From Sperchopsis tessellata (Eukaryota > Arthropoda > Insecta > Coleoptera > Hydrophilidae): 45,231 bases of DNA. The stretch is taken from contig JAWQRN010000052.1 in NCBI GenBank assembly GCA_033557685.1, forward strand, positions 1 to 45,231, given 5' to 3'. A model generated the notes under the pieces. The model had not been told where the DNA came from, ran no database searches, and saw only the letters and a list, made by a program, of their open reading frames with translations. Made by a program: the position numbers and the translations under genes. Positions 29,862 to 40,099 of this stretch are shown here, piece by piece; within the stretch, counting starts at the first letter, position 1, and each line of letters opens with the position of its first letter.

Positions 29862-30865
29862 ATGTCGTGTGCGAAGAAAGTAAAAGTTTCAACTGGGGTG
29901 AGACAGAGACTCGCTGTTTTATATTGTTATGTAACGACCATGAGGTAATGAGATAAATGGACAGCAAAAAAAATAAACACGACGATATTTACAATTAGAG
30001 TCGTTGATGAAAACCTACTTGCAAATGTGGACGAAATTGAAGCATCTAAAAGAAAAGTACTATAGCTGCAAAAGAAGCAATTGCATTAGTGGTTCAAGTT
30101 GGGCTTCATTTCCTTTTTTTGAGGAAATGAACGTTATGAAGGTTATAAATTTTCAAATTGGAGGAATTGATACATCACAGGAAGTGTGCGAAATGGTGAT
30201 TATTGGTAAGAATTTATTTTTACATTAAACTAAGTATCTGCAACCCTTTTAAATAATGTCATATATTATGTAGTGTCAAATGTATGTATATATCTCTTAC
30301 TAATAAATATTTTACCCATTTTTAGAAGATGATTCGGCAACAAATATAACATTCACAGAGGAGGAATATTCCAGAATGATTCCAGGGTCCAAAGAATATT
30401 CTCCGGACAAAAGTTGTACAGAAATTGTCCCTGGGTGCAGCAGTAGTCAAAGTACTCCATCAGTGAGTAGGAAACAAAAACTTAGTGGTAAGTTATTAAA
30501 CACTTTTAAAGATAAGTCTCCATTATGACTGCACAGCTGTGAAACTATAATGTTGGCATGCGATTGACCTAAGGGTTTTCTCTATATTATTTGTTATTTT
30601 ATAGGTAAACTTTCTCAAGTGCGAACCATTGAATACCTGCAAAAGGAGCAGACGGAGATGCAAAGAACATCATGGAAAAACAGCAAGAGGAATTTAAAAT
30701 CTTGTTGAGAGCGAAAGAAAGGCTCATCAAGAGTGGGAGCTGAAACTACTCCAGAAAGAGCACGAATTTCAAAAACAGCAACTGAGTGGATTTTTGTAAG
30801 GGCTGAAGGCAATTTCAGCACAGCCCGATGAGTCCACTCCGAGTTGTAGCAAAAATGTTGATTAG
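29862..30865 (+). pseudogene. Harbinger 1 Myb/SANT-like DNA-binding protein gene, three exons, degenerate
   Basis: Exon 1 opens at ATG 29862 (MSCAKKVKVSTGVRQRLAVL). After frameshifts it continues as NLLANVDEIEASKRKVL and NFQIGGIDTSQEVCEMVIIG, which resemble Myb/SANT-like proteins of PIF/Harbinger transposons. A donor GTAAGAA follows at about 30206, with an acceptor TTTTTAG at about 30326. Exon 2 (30327-30487) is acidic and serine-rich: FTEEEYSRMIPGSKEYSPDK. A donor GTAAGTT at about 30488 and an acceptor TTTATAG near 30603 lead to exon 3, a glutamine/glutamate-rich coiled coil (VRTIEYLQKEQTEMQR), ending at TAG 30863-30865 (SCSKNVD). In active elements this protein binds the ends and helps bring the transposase to the nucleus. 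Stops in exons 1 and 3 make this copy non-functional. Confidence 0.6.
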
Positions 30866-31308
30866 GTTGTGTATTTTTCAGGTTATATGTACTTTTATAC
30901 TTTTTATGTATTTGTAAATTTTGTGTTTTCATTTTAATTAATTTTCATGTTGTGTCTTCTTTATATATTATGTTTTATATATTTTTATTGGGTGTTTTCA
31001 AATTATATTTATATTTCAATAATTTGTGCATTTTATTTTTTTACTACATAATAAAAACATTAGTTATTTGCATATTTATTTGTGGAAGTCTACGGACAGA
31101 ATTATAAATATATTTATTTGGTTTTTGTCTTTCCACAACCGTATCTCCATATTAGTGCAAATTTGAGAGTTCCACCCAGGAAGAAGTTAATTTGTAAAGA
31201 AGGTAACATTAATAATAGAGGTTTTCTATGGATTTTTTTATTATTAAATACGGTACAATACAAAGTATAATCTTAGTAGCAAGTAAACCGTATTAAAAAA
31301 ATTTTTTC
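30866..31308. other. AT-rich spacer between the two convergent Harbinger 1 genes
   Basis: No supported coding sequence. It contains TATTTTATT- and ATAATAAAA-type stretches, likely the 3' untranslated and polyadenylation regions of both genes. The short plus-strand frame at 31082-31270 shows no recognisable domain. Confidence 0.45.
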
Positions 31309-32942
31309 CTAAGAAGAAAATGCTAAATAGTACGTAAGGTGAGATCTGATCTGTGGTGAGGTGACTTCCCGGTCTCTGTTTACATGAGCTTCTGGCTGCT
31401 GAAAAAAAGCTTCAGCCTCTTTCACTTGTTCTAACCATTGGTTGATAAATGTCTCATTATTTTTTTCAACAAAATTGTGTAACACTCAACAAACCCCAAT
31501 AATATTTGGTGCAAAGGTATGACTTACAACCTTCCTTTTCAAAAGAAGGTCCCACCGCCCTCTTAAAGGGCCAAAAGCTTGTTCAACACACACTCTGGCA
31601 CTGTTTAAACATTGAACGATTCTTGTTCTGAATTTACGGTACTGTAGTTCCCTTTGATAAGCCATCTTAGTGCAGGGTAAGCAGGGACACTGACTATCAT
31701 AAATGAAATATCAATACCATTAAAGTGATGTTTTTTCTGAGGTAATATCGTATTCCAATTTTTATATAATACGGATGATTTAAACACAGCTGCATCATGT
31801 ATATTTCCAGGGTGTTTACAACATATATCTCTAAAACTAAAAAAATATTGTCAACGATACGTAAATCTATATACAAATGTTTGTGTCACTTTCACAAACT
31901 ACAATTATTAAGCAAATTTTTAAAAGATATACCTCACTAAATTATTACTGAAAAGTTTAATAACACTGTTTACAATAACAACGTTTGAATAATATTTATG
32001 TGCGCTATATCTATGTTTAAATTTGCTTTTAGATATAACAATATACTTGATAAAGGCTTGACTGTTCAGGTAGCCGAAACATTCTAAAGGTAGAATTTTG
32101 CATATATACATTGACGTTATAAGTCATTAAATTTAATAGACATTAATAAAAGCAACAAATTGAAATATTTATTATTATAAGTACTGTCCATTACAATCCA
32201 CTAAAGCTTGTAAATTATAAGAAGGCCAACCCTTTCTGTTCACAAAATCTCTAAATCCTTCTTCAGGTGCAAGAATTAGTATATGGGATCCATCAATAGC
32301 TCCCAAAATTTGAGGTATATTGGATATGCTGTCAAATTTCTCTGCAATTTTATCTGATTCATTCTCTGTGTGTATATATATTAGACCATGTAACATATTT
32401 TTAAGAATGCTGTTGACAACTCTGTACACACATTTTTGAACAGTTGATTTGGGTACACCAAACACATTCTGAACAACTCGGTACTCATAACAACTTGCTA
32501 GTTTATACAGTGCAATAGCAACTTGTTTTTCCACGCTCAGAGGGAGTCTTGGTTGTAGTAATGTGGATTTTGGTTTCAAGTCTTCATTTAATGCAGCACA
32601 CAATTTTATAAATGTAGTTTTCTTCATTCGGAAACTTTCTATCCAAGCTGATTTTTCGTAGTGATCATGCACAATCCTATCCCAAAAATCAGAGCTCACC
32701 ATTCTTTTGTTTGTTTTCATTAAATTTAAAAAATGTGGGGTATTGTATACCATATTATATAACACTATATAATTATTAATTAATCGACTTCTGAGTGACT
32801 GTACCATAGACATCCGCCGTTTGTAGATTGCTCTTGTAGTCGTGTAACGGTTTCGTCTGATAATTTTTATATAACAGTTTATAAAACAAACAAATGTTTG
32901 AATTATTTTCAGATTTCTATTTTCTAGACTCATCTTTTGCAC
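31309..32942 (-). pseudogene. Harbinger 1 transposase (DDE), two exons, nearly complete
   Basis: Exon 1 (32942-32175) is open for 255 residues from MQKMSLENRNLKI. It contains the helix-turn-helix-like segment VEKQVAIALYKLASCYEYRV, VFGVPKSTVQKCVYRVVN, and the first catalytic aspartate in QILGAIDGSHILI. It ends with DFVNRKGWPSYNLQALVDCN. An intron follows, with donor GTACTT at about 32177 and acceptor TTTTTTAG at about 31838. Exon 2 begins FRDICCKHPGNIHDAAVFKS with the second aspartate (about 31800). It continues VSVPAYPALRWLIKG and, after a frameshift near 31610, SARVCVEQAFGPLRGRW with the catalytic glutamate. It ends in PQIRSHLTYYLAFSS at 31309-31311. All three catalytic positions are kept. 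The enzyme would cut and paste the element. At roughly 400 residues it has the family's usual length; the frameshift is the main lesion seen. Confidence 0.8.
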
Positions 32943-33073
32943 AAAATTAACAAAAACATCGGTTTACTTTTTAAACAAAAGGTTAATTGTCAATTTTGAT
33001 AGTAAAGAAATCTGCCATTTTTTCTACAAACCAAAGAGAGCGCTGTAAAGGGACGACCTAAGCAAGTTGCCTA

Positions 33074-33076
<3 letters not shown>

Positions 33077-33112
<36 letters not shown>
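33077..33112. repeat. TA dinucleotide microsatellite
   Basis: An uninterrupted run of TA units of about 36 bp lies between the right side of Harbinger 1 and the next non-LTR element. Confidence 0.95.
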
Positions 33113-33113
<1 letters not shown>

Positions 33114-33129
33114 CAAATGTTATAAAAAT

Positions 33130-33960
33130 GCAGATAAAATTGGCAGAAATGTGTATTAAGTGCACTAAGTTAACTGATAACGAATTTAAAGAGTTTATTC
33201 GAGATGACAAAAAGAAAAACTGAAAACGCTCCATTTGTAGGTTATGTCGTGCCAACGCAACAAGAACAAGCTATAGCGAAAACACCGGTGGTGAATCGGA
33301 ACCTGATGCACGGGCCACAACAAGGCGAAGAAAGTATATACTAAATGACGTAATTCTTAAACTAAAAAAAATCTAAGGCAAATACGAGCACTGATGGAAA
33401 GGTTCGAAAAGCAAGCCGAAGAAAATTAAACACTAAGGTGTGTTATGGAAAAATTGAAAAAAGACATTGAACTCATCAAAAAGGAACTTGAAATAGGAAG
33501 CCTAGAGAAAAAGAAAAACCAACGGATCCTCCTGGAAAGTAACCTCATAATTGCAGGAATGCCAAAAGTAGAAGACAATAAAACAAACAGGGAAACTGTT
33601 ATCAACATTGGGAAACATTTGAGAGTCAGGCTGGAGGATGATGATATAATGAAGTGTTTTCACATTGAAAACAAGGAGGGATGCGAAAATGCTTAAATTA
33701 GTATTTAAAAAATCCGAAACGAAAGAAAAACTGATGAACGCTCAGAAAACAATCAGATACAAAAGAACAAATTCAGTGGAACTAGGCGGTGACGGAGTAA
33801 TTTGCCTCAACAATGACCTCACCAAGGAAAACCAAATGCTATTTAAGCAAGCAAGAGAGCTGAAGACTGAACTGAAGTATGCTTTTGCTTGGTACATTAA
33901 AGGAATCATACACCTCTGAAAGATCAGAGACAGATAAGTTATAGAAATTCAAACTACGGC
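33130..33960 (+). pseudogene. CR1/L2-like ORF1 remnant
   Basis: The best open part is 33445-33919 in two frames. A coiled coil (MEKLKKDIELIKKELEIGSL) is followed by LLESNLIIAGMPKVEDN and GKHLRVRLEDDDIMKCFHIE. After a frameshift near 33685 comes KLVFKKSETKEKLMNAQKTI, then ICLNNDLTKENQMLFKQARE and KYAFAWYIKGIIHL. The blocks resemble the RRM-like plus C-terminal domain architecture shared by L1-type ORF1 proteins and the FP-like ORF1 of insect CR1/L2 elements. Such a protein would trimerise and coat the RNA. An upstream segment (33130-33330) contains a C-x2-C zinc-finger-like part. Stops near 33375 and 33920 show decay. Confidence 0.6.
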
Positions 33961-34020
33961 TGACTTAGACAAAATAAAATCAAAAAACTAGACCACCAAA
34001 CAACATCCTATATAGAAGGC

Positions 34021-35534
34021 AGAATAAATTATCTAGCAGTTACTTACCTGAATTTACGAAGTCTTAGAAACAAATTTGATAGTCTAAGAGCAACACTTGC
34101 AGCTAAACAAACCCAACCATAAATCATAGTCCTAACTGAAACTTAGTTACAAGCACCAGGCTTCAAACATACAAAATAAAAAAGTATTATGCCAACACAA
34201 CAATGTACCTACTCCCAACAAATATACCAGAAATCAAAGAAATAATAAACAACATCAAAACTAATGCCTCACCAGGTTATGATGGAATCAAGTCAATCCA
34301 AATCAAAAATTTATCAGATATAATTGCCCCATAAATTGCTAAATTGATAAACAAGCACATCAAGACAGGAACCTTTCCAGACGAACTAAAGATACCAAGA
34401 ATAACACCAATATACAAAGATGGAAGAAAGAATAAAGTCAGCAATTACCGGCCCATAGCAAATTTAACTATACTCAGCAAGATTTTTGAAAAAGCCATAC
34501 ACAAGAGATTAGTCTCATACATACAAAACATCAAACTACTAACACAATCTCAACACGGTTTCCAAGAGGGAAAGGGCACATCTACAGCAATGACAAACCT
34601 AAGTACCTGCAATTGAACATGGATGATGGAAAAACTGTGTTACAGGCATAATATTAGACTTCAAAAAAGCATCTGACACAGTGCATCACAACACTCTTGT
34701 CAATAAATTAGTTGACGTAGGAATAAATAACAATGTGCTAGGAATCGATACTGGGCCCACTTATACATCATATACATTATATATGCAGACGACTTAACGA
34801 TTTTTTATGATAACAAAGATGACTATGAAACACAAATGAAAATTCAAGACGACATAGCCCTTTTACTTAAGTGGATAAACACAAACTTATTAACACTGAA
34901 TGCAGACAAGTGCTTCATAATACACATAGAAAAATGCCCAAGACAGCATACCATGGATATTAATATCAATCACGGAAAGTGACCTTACAATAGACCAAAG
35001 CTTGACATGGAAGCAACATATCCATGAACTTAAAAAATAGTGTCCTCTTACATCTGTTTGACACATAAAATAAAAGACTGCCTACCAAAAAAGTATAAAA
35101 AAATGGTGTATGAAACCTATGTGAAGACAAAAATCACATACATTCTGGGATACTGCTAGCACATCTGTAATAAATACTCTCCAAAGACAACAAAACAAAG
35201 TTTTAAAGTTAATATACAGCCTTAACTACTATACCCCAACTTCAGAACTCAAATTACCAAACAAATGAACATCGCAGAATTAACAGAGTATGAAACTTTG
35301 AAGATAATAAGTAAAATTTAATCAGGAGATGCACGTTATAGTGACATGAAAATACAAAAAAACAGAGACATACATCGACACTACACAAGAACTGCAGAAA
35401 ACATATACATGGGCAGAGTAAGGACCAGAACTGGAGAAAAACAAATTTTGTATAAGGGTGTGCGAATGTACAATAATCTACCGCAAAGTATAAGAGAATC
35501 AACAAGTGCAAGGTTTAAAGTGTTAATTAACTGA
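34021..35534 (+). pseudogene. CR1/L2-like ORF2 remnant (EN start, RT, C-terminus)
   Basis: The endonuclease start reads VTYLNLRSLRNKFDSLRATL and IIVLTET, after which the domain is lost. RT begins PEIKEIINNIKTNASPGYDG, then NKHIKTGTFPDELKIPRITP, KVSNYRPIANLTILSKIFEK and TQSQHGFQEGKGTSTAMTNL. Motif A reads LDFKKASDTVHHNTLVNKL (34650-34710), and the catalytic YADD is encoded at 34782-34793 in a shifted frame, with a piece between them missing. A thumb/C-terminal part (35000-35250) and an end with KQILYKGVRMYNNLPQSIRE complete it. Stops and frame changes occur about every 100-200 bp. Confidence 0.7.
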
Positions 35535-35546
35535 AATAACTATATA

Positions 35547-35790
35547 AAGCCTTATTGAATTTACCGCAGACTAGACTTTCAAGAGTGCAAAACAATTTAT
35601 ATAGTAATACCCTTAAGATGTATAACAGTGTGCCAAGTGACATTAAACAGTTGACTAGGCCGCAGTTCAAGGTTCGGTTGAGAAATCATCTTTATCGAAA
35701 TGCATTCTATATGGTGGAGGACCTTTTTGTTTCACCTGTTCTACACCTGTATTAGGGTTTTTTTTTTTTGAATGAATAAATTTATATTAT
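35547..35790 (+). pseudogene. Second non-LTR 3' end (ORF2 C-terminus plus T-rich tail)
   Basis: The open frame 35555-35755 encodes MNLPQTRLSRVQNNLYSNTL, KMYNSVPSDIKQLTRPQFKV and NHLYRNAFYMVEDLF. This is again a CR1/Jockey-type ORF2 C-terminus, but it differs from the tail at 35346-35534 directly upstream, so it belongs to another copy. A 14-nt T run and AATGAATAAATTT follow. Confidence 0.55.
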
Positions 35791-36331
35791 TATATGTTAA
35801 CCATTATACAAGTATGACTTGTATGGACTTTTGTGTGTTATGATAAATTAATAAAAAAAAATAACATACTGTTTTGCATTTATTGTTAATTGTTTAAATA
35901 AATTGTTGTTGAATTATGTAATAAGTGTATATATTCATAATTTTTTTTTATCAATGTATTTTCAATATTTGTTGCTGATATAATACATTTTTCATTCTAA
36001 CTTGTCCATAGTGTATATTTCATACATTTGAAGGTTCAATAGACCTTATTATACCTTTTTTAAATTTACCATGTATCCTAATGCTGACCACTTTTACAGC
36101 AAAGATATATAATTGTCTGAACTTGTATTGTGTGTGTGAAGACCATAAAGCTTTTTAGTAAGAAAATGTTTGGTACGGTAAACATATAGACAGGGTCAGC
36201 ACAGACAGTATAAGATAGCATGCTACGAATTCAAATTCATTTAAGTTTTAAATTAGGAAAATTTTGCAAATTAATATTACATATATTATTTATTATTATT
36301 TTTCAGTGATAAAAATAAATATTTTGTTTCA
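35791..36331. other. AT-rich stretch, possible left part of Harbinger 2
   Basis: No gene is recognised. It may hold the decayed left end and first exon of the second PIF/Harbinger element, because the BESS-type exon at 36333 begins at a splice acceptor. I could not find an upstream MADF domain. Confidence 0.45.
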
Positions 36332-36332
36332 G

Positions 36333-36743
36333 AACAAAACAGAACTTTCTATATAATTCTAAACGAAAGTGTGATTCAGAAGAACCGAGTTTAGAAGAAA
36401 TTACTTTCCTTGTGGAAGATGATACAAGTCTCAATACAGGTAGATATAATGTTCCTTCTATCACGTCAGTAGCAGGATTAATAATACATCAACGCTATTA
36501 TAAGCAACATCAACACCACAGGTTAGGAAAAGACAAAAATCAGAATCAAATAGTTATTTGAGCGATTTATTAAATTGCTTGGCAAGTGCAGTCGAAAACA
36601 CCGCTTCAACCGCAGATATTAGCAGCTCATTTGGCCAATTAATTGGAGCATCTCTTAGAGAATTAAAAGAGTCAGTCAGAGATGACTGTATTCTGGAAAT
36701 AAACAAAATCCTTCACAAATATAAAAAATGTAACAATTCATAA
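36333..36743 (+). pseudogene. Harbinger 2 accessory protein, BESS-like C-terminus
   Basis: After a splice acceptor (TTTGTTTCAG, about 36332) the sequence encodes KCDSEEPSLEEITFLVEDDT and has a donor-like GTAGATA near 36440. The end is open (36558-36743): YLSDLLNCLASAVENTASTA, then SFGQLIGASLRELKESVRDD and CILEINKILHKYKK. The last two blocks have the pattern of a BESS motif (a hydrophobic 'F--L---L--L----R--C-LEI---L'), found after MADF DNA-binding domains in insect proteins, including those carried by PIF/Harbinger elements. The MADF part itself is not recognisable upstream, so the gene is truncated or decayed. It would presumably bind DNA together with the transposase; that role is inferred from the family. 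Confidence 0.6.
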
Positions 36744-36824
36744 TATATAATAATAAACCTTATTTAGTACATATTTTTTAAAACACCAGAATTATAATTT
36801 TATTTATGCCAAATAATAATAAAC

Positions 36825-37905
36825 TTATTTTAGTTTTCGAATATAATCAATTTGCCAGGGAACACTTCCAACAGAATTAACATACTGTTTCATTGTTTCT
36901 CGCAACGAAGCACAACTTATATTTGCATTTCTTGTCCCCAATCTTCTTATTGTAGAAGCAGGTCTGAAAGCTGCCATGTTCAGAATTTCATTTCTCCCAT
37001 TACCATTTATAACTTCACCTCTTGTAGGGATTTTCTGCATCCACATAACTTGTTGACAATAACTTTTTCTGCATCCACATAACTTGTTGGACAATAACTT
37101 TTTTGCTCTATCGCTGACTTTTCAATTGTCAGAATGAAAGTTGTGCAAGCATATTGTTGCTTAAACTGAGATGTTGCTGTCGAGGAAATGCCTCATCTCC
37201 AACAAAAAAACATAGAAATGTCTTTTCCGTGCCTGGTAAACTATTTTCATCAGATAGGTTTAATTTGCCATTTAATATTGCTTTGCCAAACCCAGATTCC
37301 CCGAAGATGCCACCATCGCTTTGTAATCTGTAGCTTCCTATATCTACATAGGTAAACATATAACTTGCAGCAAACAGCACAATGCTAAAATAATTTTTGT
37401 AATTAAAATATGTTGACCCAGAGTTATTGGGGACTTTAATGGAAACATACTTTCCATCACAATTTGCCATCTGCCATTTGAAGGAAAACTCCTGGGCGAT
37501 TTGTTTCAATCTATATGTACTCGAGATATATCGGTTGCAGTGCATCCCAGATTACTTGGCATGTTTCTTACAAAATGACACAAACTGTTGACCTACCTAA
37601 TCGATATGCAAATCCTTAGTTTGCAGGCTATCATCTGCTGCTAATTCAATATTAAAGTAACTTTTCATCTTACCTTAAAGTTGCACCCAATCTAGCACCT
37701 GCAGGTATACTTGGTCGATTGGACTTCTTCGTTATTAATGGTCCCACAAACTCCAACAACTGGTCAAACATTTCATCAGTCACACGAGTATAGTTAAAAC
37801 CATTTCGGTGTCCTGAAGACGCATTTCTTGCACCAAGTTGTTCTAATCGCCGTGTAAAAACCACTTTTGATAATTGGGCCTTACCCATCATCTCCTCTGG
37901 CACCG
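36825..37905 (-). pseudogene. Harbinger 2 transposase (DDE), degenerate
   Basis: On the minus strand, 37903-37670 encodes MPEEMMGKAQLSKVVFTRRL, FNYTRVTDEMFDQLLEFVGP and KKSNRPSIPAGARLGATLR, the N-terminus of PIF/Harbinger transposases. It ends at a donor-like GTAAGAT (about 37677). The next part (37545-37129) reads IAQEFSFKWQMANCDGKYVS, with the first catalytic aspartate, then SGSTYFNYKNYFSIVLFAAS, and DIGSYRLQSDGGIFGESGFG with the second. FVGDEAFPRQQHLS follows at about 37180. The C-terminus (37094-36825) ends SLRETMKQYVNSVGSVPWQI and DYIRKLK. The segment carrying the catalytic glutamate falls in a frame-shifted stretch (about 37000-37110) and is not readable. An 18-bp-scale repeat (TTTTCTGCATCCACATAACTTGTTG, two copies at about 37030 and 37065) lies there. 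Confidence 0.75.
37031..37102. repeat. Short direct repeat in the Harbinger 2 transposase
   Basis: Two nearly identical copies of a 34- to 36-bp unit, each containing CTGCATCCACATAACTTGTTG and ACAATAACTTTTT, lie in tandem here. The repeat breaks the transposase reading between the FVGDEAFP block and the C-terminus. Confidence 0.75.
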
Positions 37906-37984
37906 TTCTTTCTTTATTTAATTATGTACCAAATATGCAATAACTGCGTAATTAATAATAATATATAAATATCAGAGCTGAGAA

Positions 37985-40095
37985 GAATTTGTCTAGCCTC
38001 TGGAAGATCGCATGACAGGAGAAACAAACGAGCACTGCCAGTGGGCGATCATGTCTACTAAGTGAAGAAAAAGGTGCTCCGGGATGCGATTATTGAATCC
38101 AAAGCGAAGTGTAAGGATAAACTCTGCGAAGACGTTTATCGAAACCCATTGAGCGATGGGTATAAAATTGTGACAAAACGAATAAGAAACGGTGCGCGCC
38201 AAATCACGGACGAGAAAACACGGGATATTTTGAAGTCTCTATTCCCGGTACATGAGGAAGTTAGGTGGACTCCAACGGTCAGGGGTCCCTATCAAGAGAT
38301 CACGGCTGAAGAACGGCTGCCCGTCACCTCCGAATCAGCAAGACTTCGGGCCCAAACGGAATACCACCATAGGTTCTGAGGGTCGCCACCGATGAGGTCA
38401 CAGATCTGGTCTTGGGGGCGATTAATGGAACCTTGCAGATGGGGTTCGTACCGAAACGTTACAAGTGCACGAAGCTGGTGCTTCTGTGGCAGAGGAGCCA
38501 TCTTCATATAGACCAATCAGCCTTTTGGACGTGGAGGAAAAGCTTCTGGAGCATGTAATCTTGGGGCGGCTGAAGCCCGAAATAGAGACTCGAGGTGGAC
38601 TGTCCCCCAGACAGTTTTGGGAGGGACGGTCTACAGTCGACGCCGTCAATGCGGTGCTGGAAATTGCACGGGTGCAAGAGGGCTATGTGTTTTAATCAAG
38701 TTGGACATACGGAAAGCCTTCATCTCGGCCCCATGGCATTCTCAACGAATTATCTGCAAAAGAACTAGACCCCTACGTTCACCACGCAGTACATAGCTAT
38801 CAGAGAGGAAAGGACAATCGTCGTGAGAATGAACGAGGGTGTTGTGCGTGTTTATGTGAACAGCGGGGTGCTGCATGGATCTGTGCTAGGTCCAAAACTA
38901 TAAGACCAGGTTTTCCGGGCGAAGCTGCCGGAAAAGAGACCATCATCGGCTTCTCTGATGACCTTGCACTGGTGGCTGTGATCGCTGATGCTGACGATTT
39001 GATGAGCATTATGACCTTAGCGACAGTGATTGGGGATAATTGGCTGGCAAGTAGAAGGCTTATGCTGGCCCCGGAATAGACTGAAGCAATCCTTCTAACA
39101 AGGAAGAGAAACACAGAAAACATTCACTTCGACAACGAGGGTATGGTAATAAAACCAAAGAAAAACATTAAGTATTGGGTTTGGCTTGATCAGAAGTTAA
39201 ATTTCACCTACCTTTTGAGCGAGCAGACAGCCAATGAGAGACAAATGGCGGCATCACTGAGTAGGCTAATGCTGAACATTGGGGGATCAGGAGGCGCAAA
39301 GAGATGGATACTGGCAGTGGTGACCCGGTCTATACTGCTGTACGCGGCTCCGGTGTGGGAATGCGGGATGAGAACTACTTGAAATAATAATCGGGAGGCC
39401 AGACTTAAGAGGCAAGTGGCCATGTGGGTGTGCCGGGCCTACAGAATGATGTCGGGTGTAGCAATTGAGGTAATTACTGGTGCCCCACCCCTTGATTTTC
39501 TCGCCGCAGAGTGCAAGATGAAAAGGGGGGCCTAATGGAGAAGTGACAAGAGAGATGTGATAGGAAAGCGATCGCAAGGGGGTGTGGACAAAAAGATTAA
39601 TAAGCACAGTCAGGCCATGGGTAGATCGTAAACATGGTTAGATCGACTACTTCCTACCGCAGGAGCTTTCGGGTCATGGCTGTTTTCGCGAATACCTGTG
39701 CGAGAGAGAGTTGAGGACCCGGAGTGCGCAGGACAACAGACAGAGCAGAGCACACCTTTTTTGTATGCCCCAGAGGAAGCACTGATAGGTCAAGGTGACA
39801 GGAAGCATTGGGCATTGCAGCGAATAAGGAAAATATGGTGAGGTACACGCTAGAGTCAAAAGACGGGTGGTGCATCGTAGAGGACATCCTGCGGAGTATA
39901 CTCAGGGAGAAAGTCAAGGAAGAGAACGAACTCCAATCTGCAGTAGCACAACGAACTTGGTTTTAGTGTGACACCCCATTTGCTGAAGTATATGCTGGCA
40001 TATGGGATAGAGACCAGAAGGGGTTTTTAATTGGTAGGCGGCTCTCCCAAGAAAGAGGGAATCTTTTAAAGATTTCCCCCATAAAAAAAAAGCAA
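37985..40095 (+). pseudogene. R1-clade non-LTR element, 3' part (pre-RT, RT, C-terminal zinc motif)
   Basis: The reading begins KKKVLRDAIIESKAKCKDKL and NPLSDGYKIVTKRIRNGARQ, the pre-RT linker of R1-type ORF2. RT blocks follow in changing frames: NGTLQMGFVPKRYKCTKLVL, SSYRPISLLDVEEKLLEHVI, GLSPRQFWEGRSTVDAVNAV, an AFNSAPW-like motif A near 38720, and GFSDDLALVAVIAD near 38950, where the active site is FSDD. The thumb and C-terminal region contains KPKKNIKYWVWLDQKLNFTY, KRWILAVVTRSILLYAAPVW and, near 39740, a T-EHTFFVCPR zinc-motif remnant (C-x-C ... H-x4-C type). The 3' UTR is GC-richer, with GAGGGAATCTTTTAAAGATT, and ends in an A run at about 40083-40091. The ORF is broken by many frameshifts and lacks the ORF1 and endonuclease parts. 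Confidence 0.75.
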
Positions 40096-40099
40096 ATCC

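Larger units (their letters stand above)
29580..33070. mobile_element. PIF/Harbinger transposon 1 (two convergent genes)
   Basis: It contains the two genes usual for PIF/Harbinger: a Myb/SANT-like DNA-binding protein gene on plus (29862-30865) and a DDE transposase on minus (31309-32942), converging on an AT-rich middle. The left end contains a subterminal inverted repeat (29648-29697) and repeated GGTGTAAAC motifs. Terminal inverted repeats and the 3-bp duplication could not be fixed; the right limit is placed before the TA microsatellite at 33077. Confidence 0.68.
33120..35534 (+). mobile_element. CR1/L2-like non-LTR element, internally deleted
   Basis: It contains an ORF1 with a coiled coil and a C-terminal nucleic-acid-binding fold, the start of an endonuclease, then RT and a C-terminal tail. 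Most of the endonuclease is missing: its N-terminus (about 34040-34190) runs directly into RT N-terminal sequence. The right end is approximate, because another non-LTR 3' end begins at about 35547. Confidence 0.65.
36332..37925. mobile_element. PIF/Harbinger transposon 2 (different family), partial
   Basis: It repeats the arrangement of Harbinger 1: a plus-strand accessory DNA-binding protein gene (36333-36743) and a minus-strand transposase (36825-37905) converge on a short AT-rich spacer. The transposase has little similarity to that of Harbinger 1, so it is a separate family. The ends were not found. The right side meets the R1-clade remnant at about 37985. Confidence 0.62.

Noticed and set aside
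33058..33255. Minus-strand frame containing repeated YI dipeptides
   Set aside because: The repeat is a translation of the TA microsatellite at 33077-33112.
38292..39917. Several minus-strand open frames (such as 38422-38649, 38800-39123, 39287-39607)
   Set aside because: They lie antisense to R1-clade RT; GC-rich sequence lengthens frames on the opposite strand.
28815..40095. A single R1-clade element split by everything between 29.6 and 38.0 kb
   Set aside because: Both R1 pieces contain the same linker segment (GYKIV), with different residues around it, so they overlap in protein coordinates and must be separate copies.
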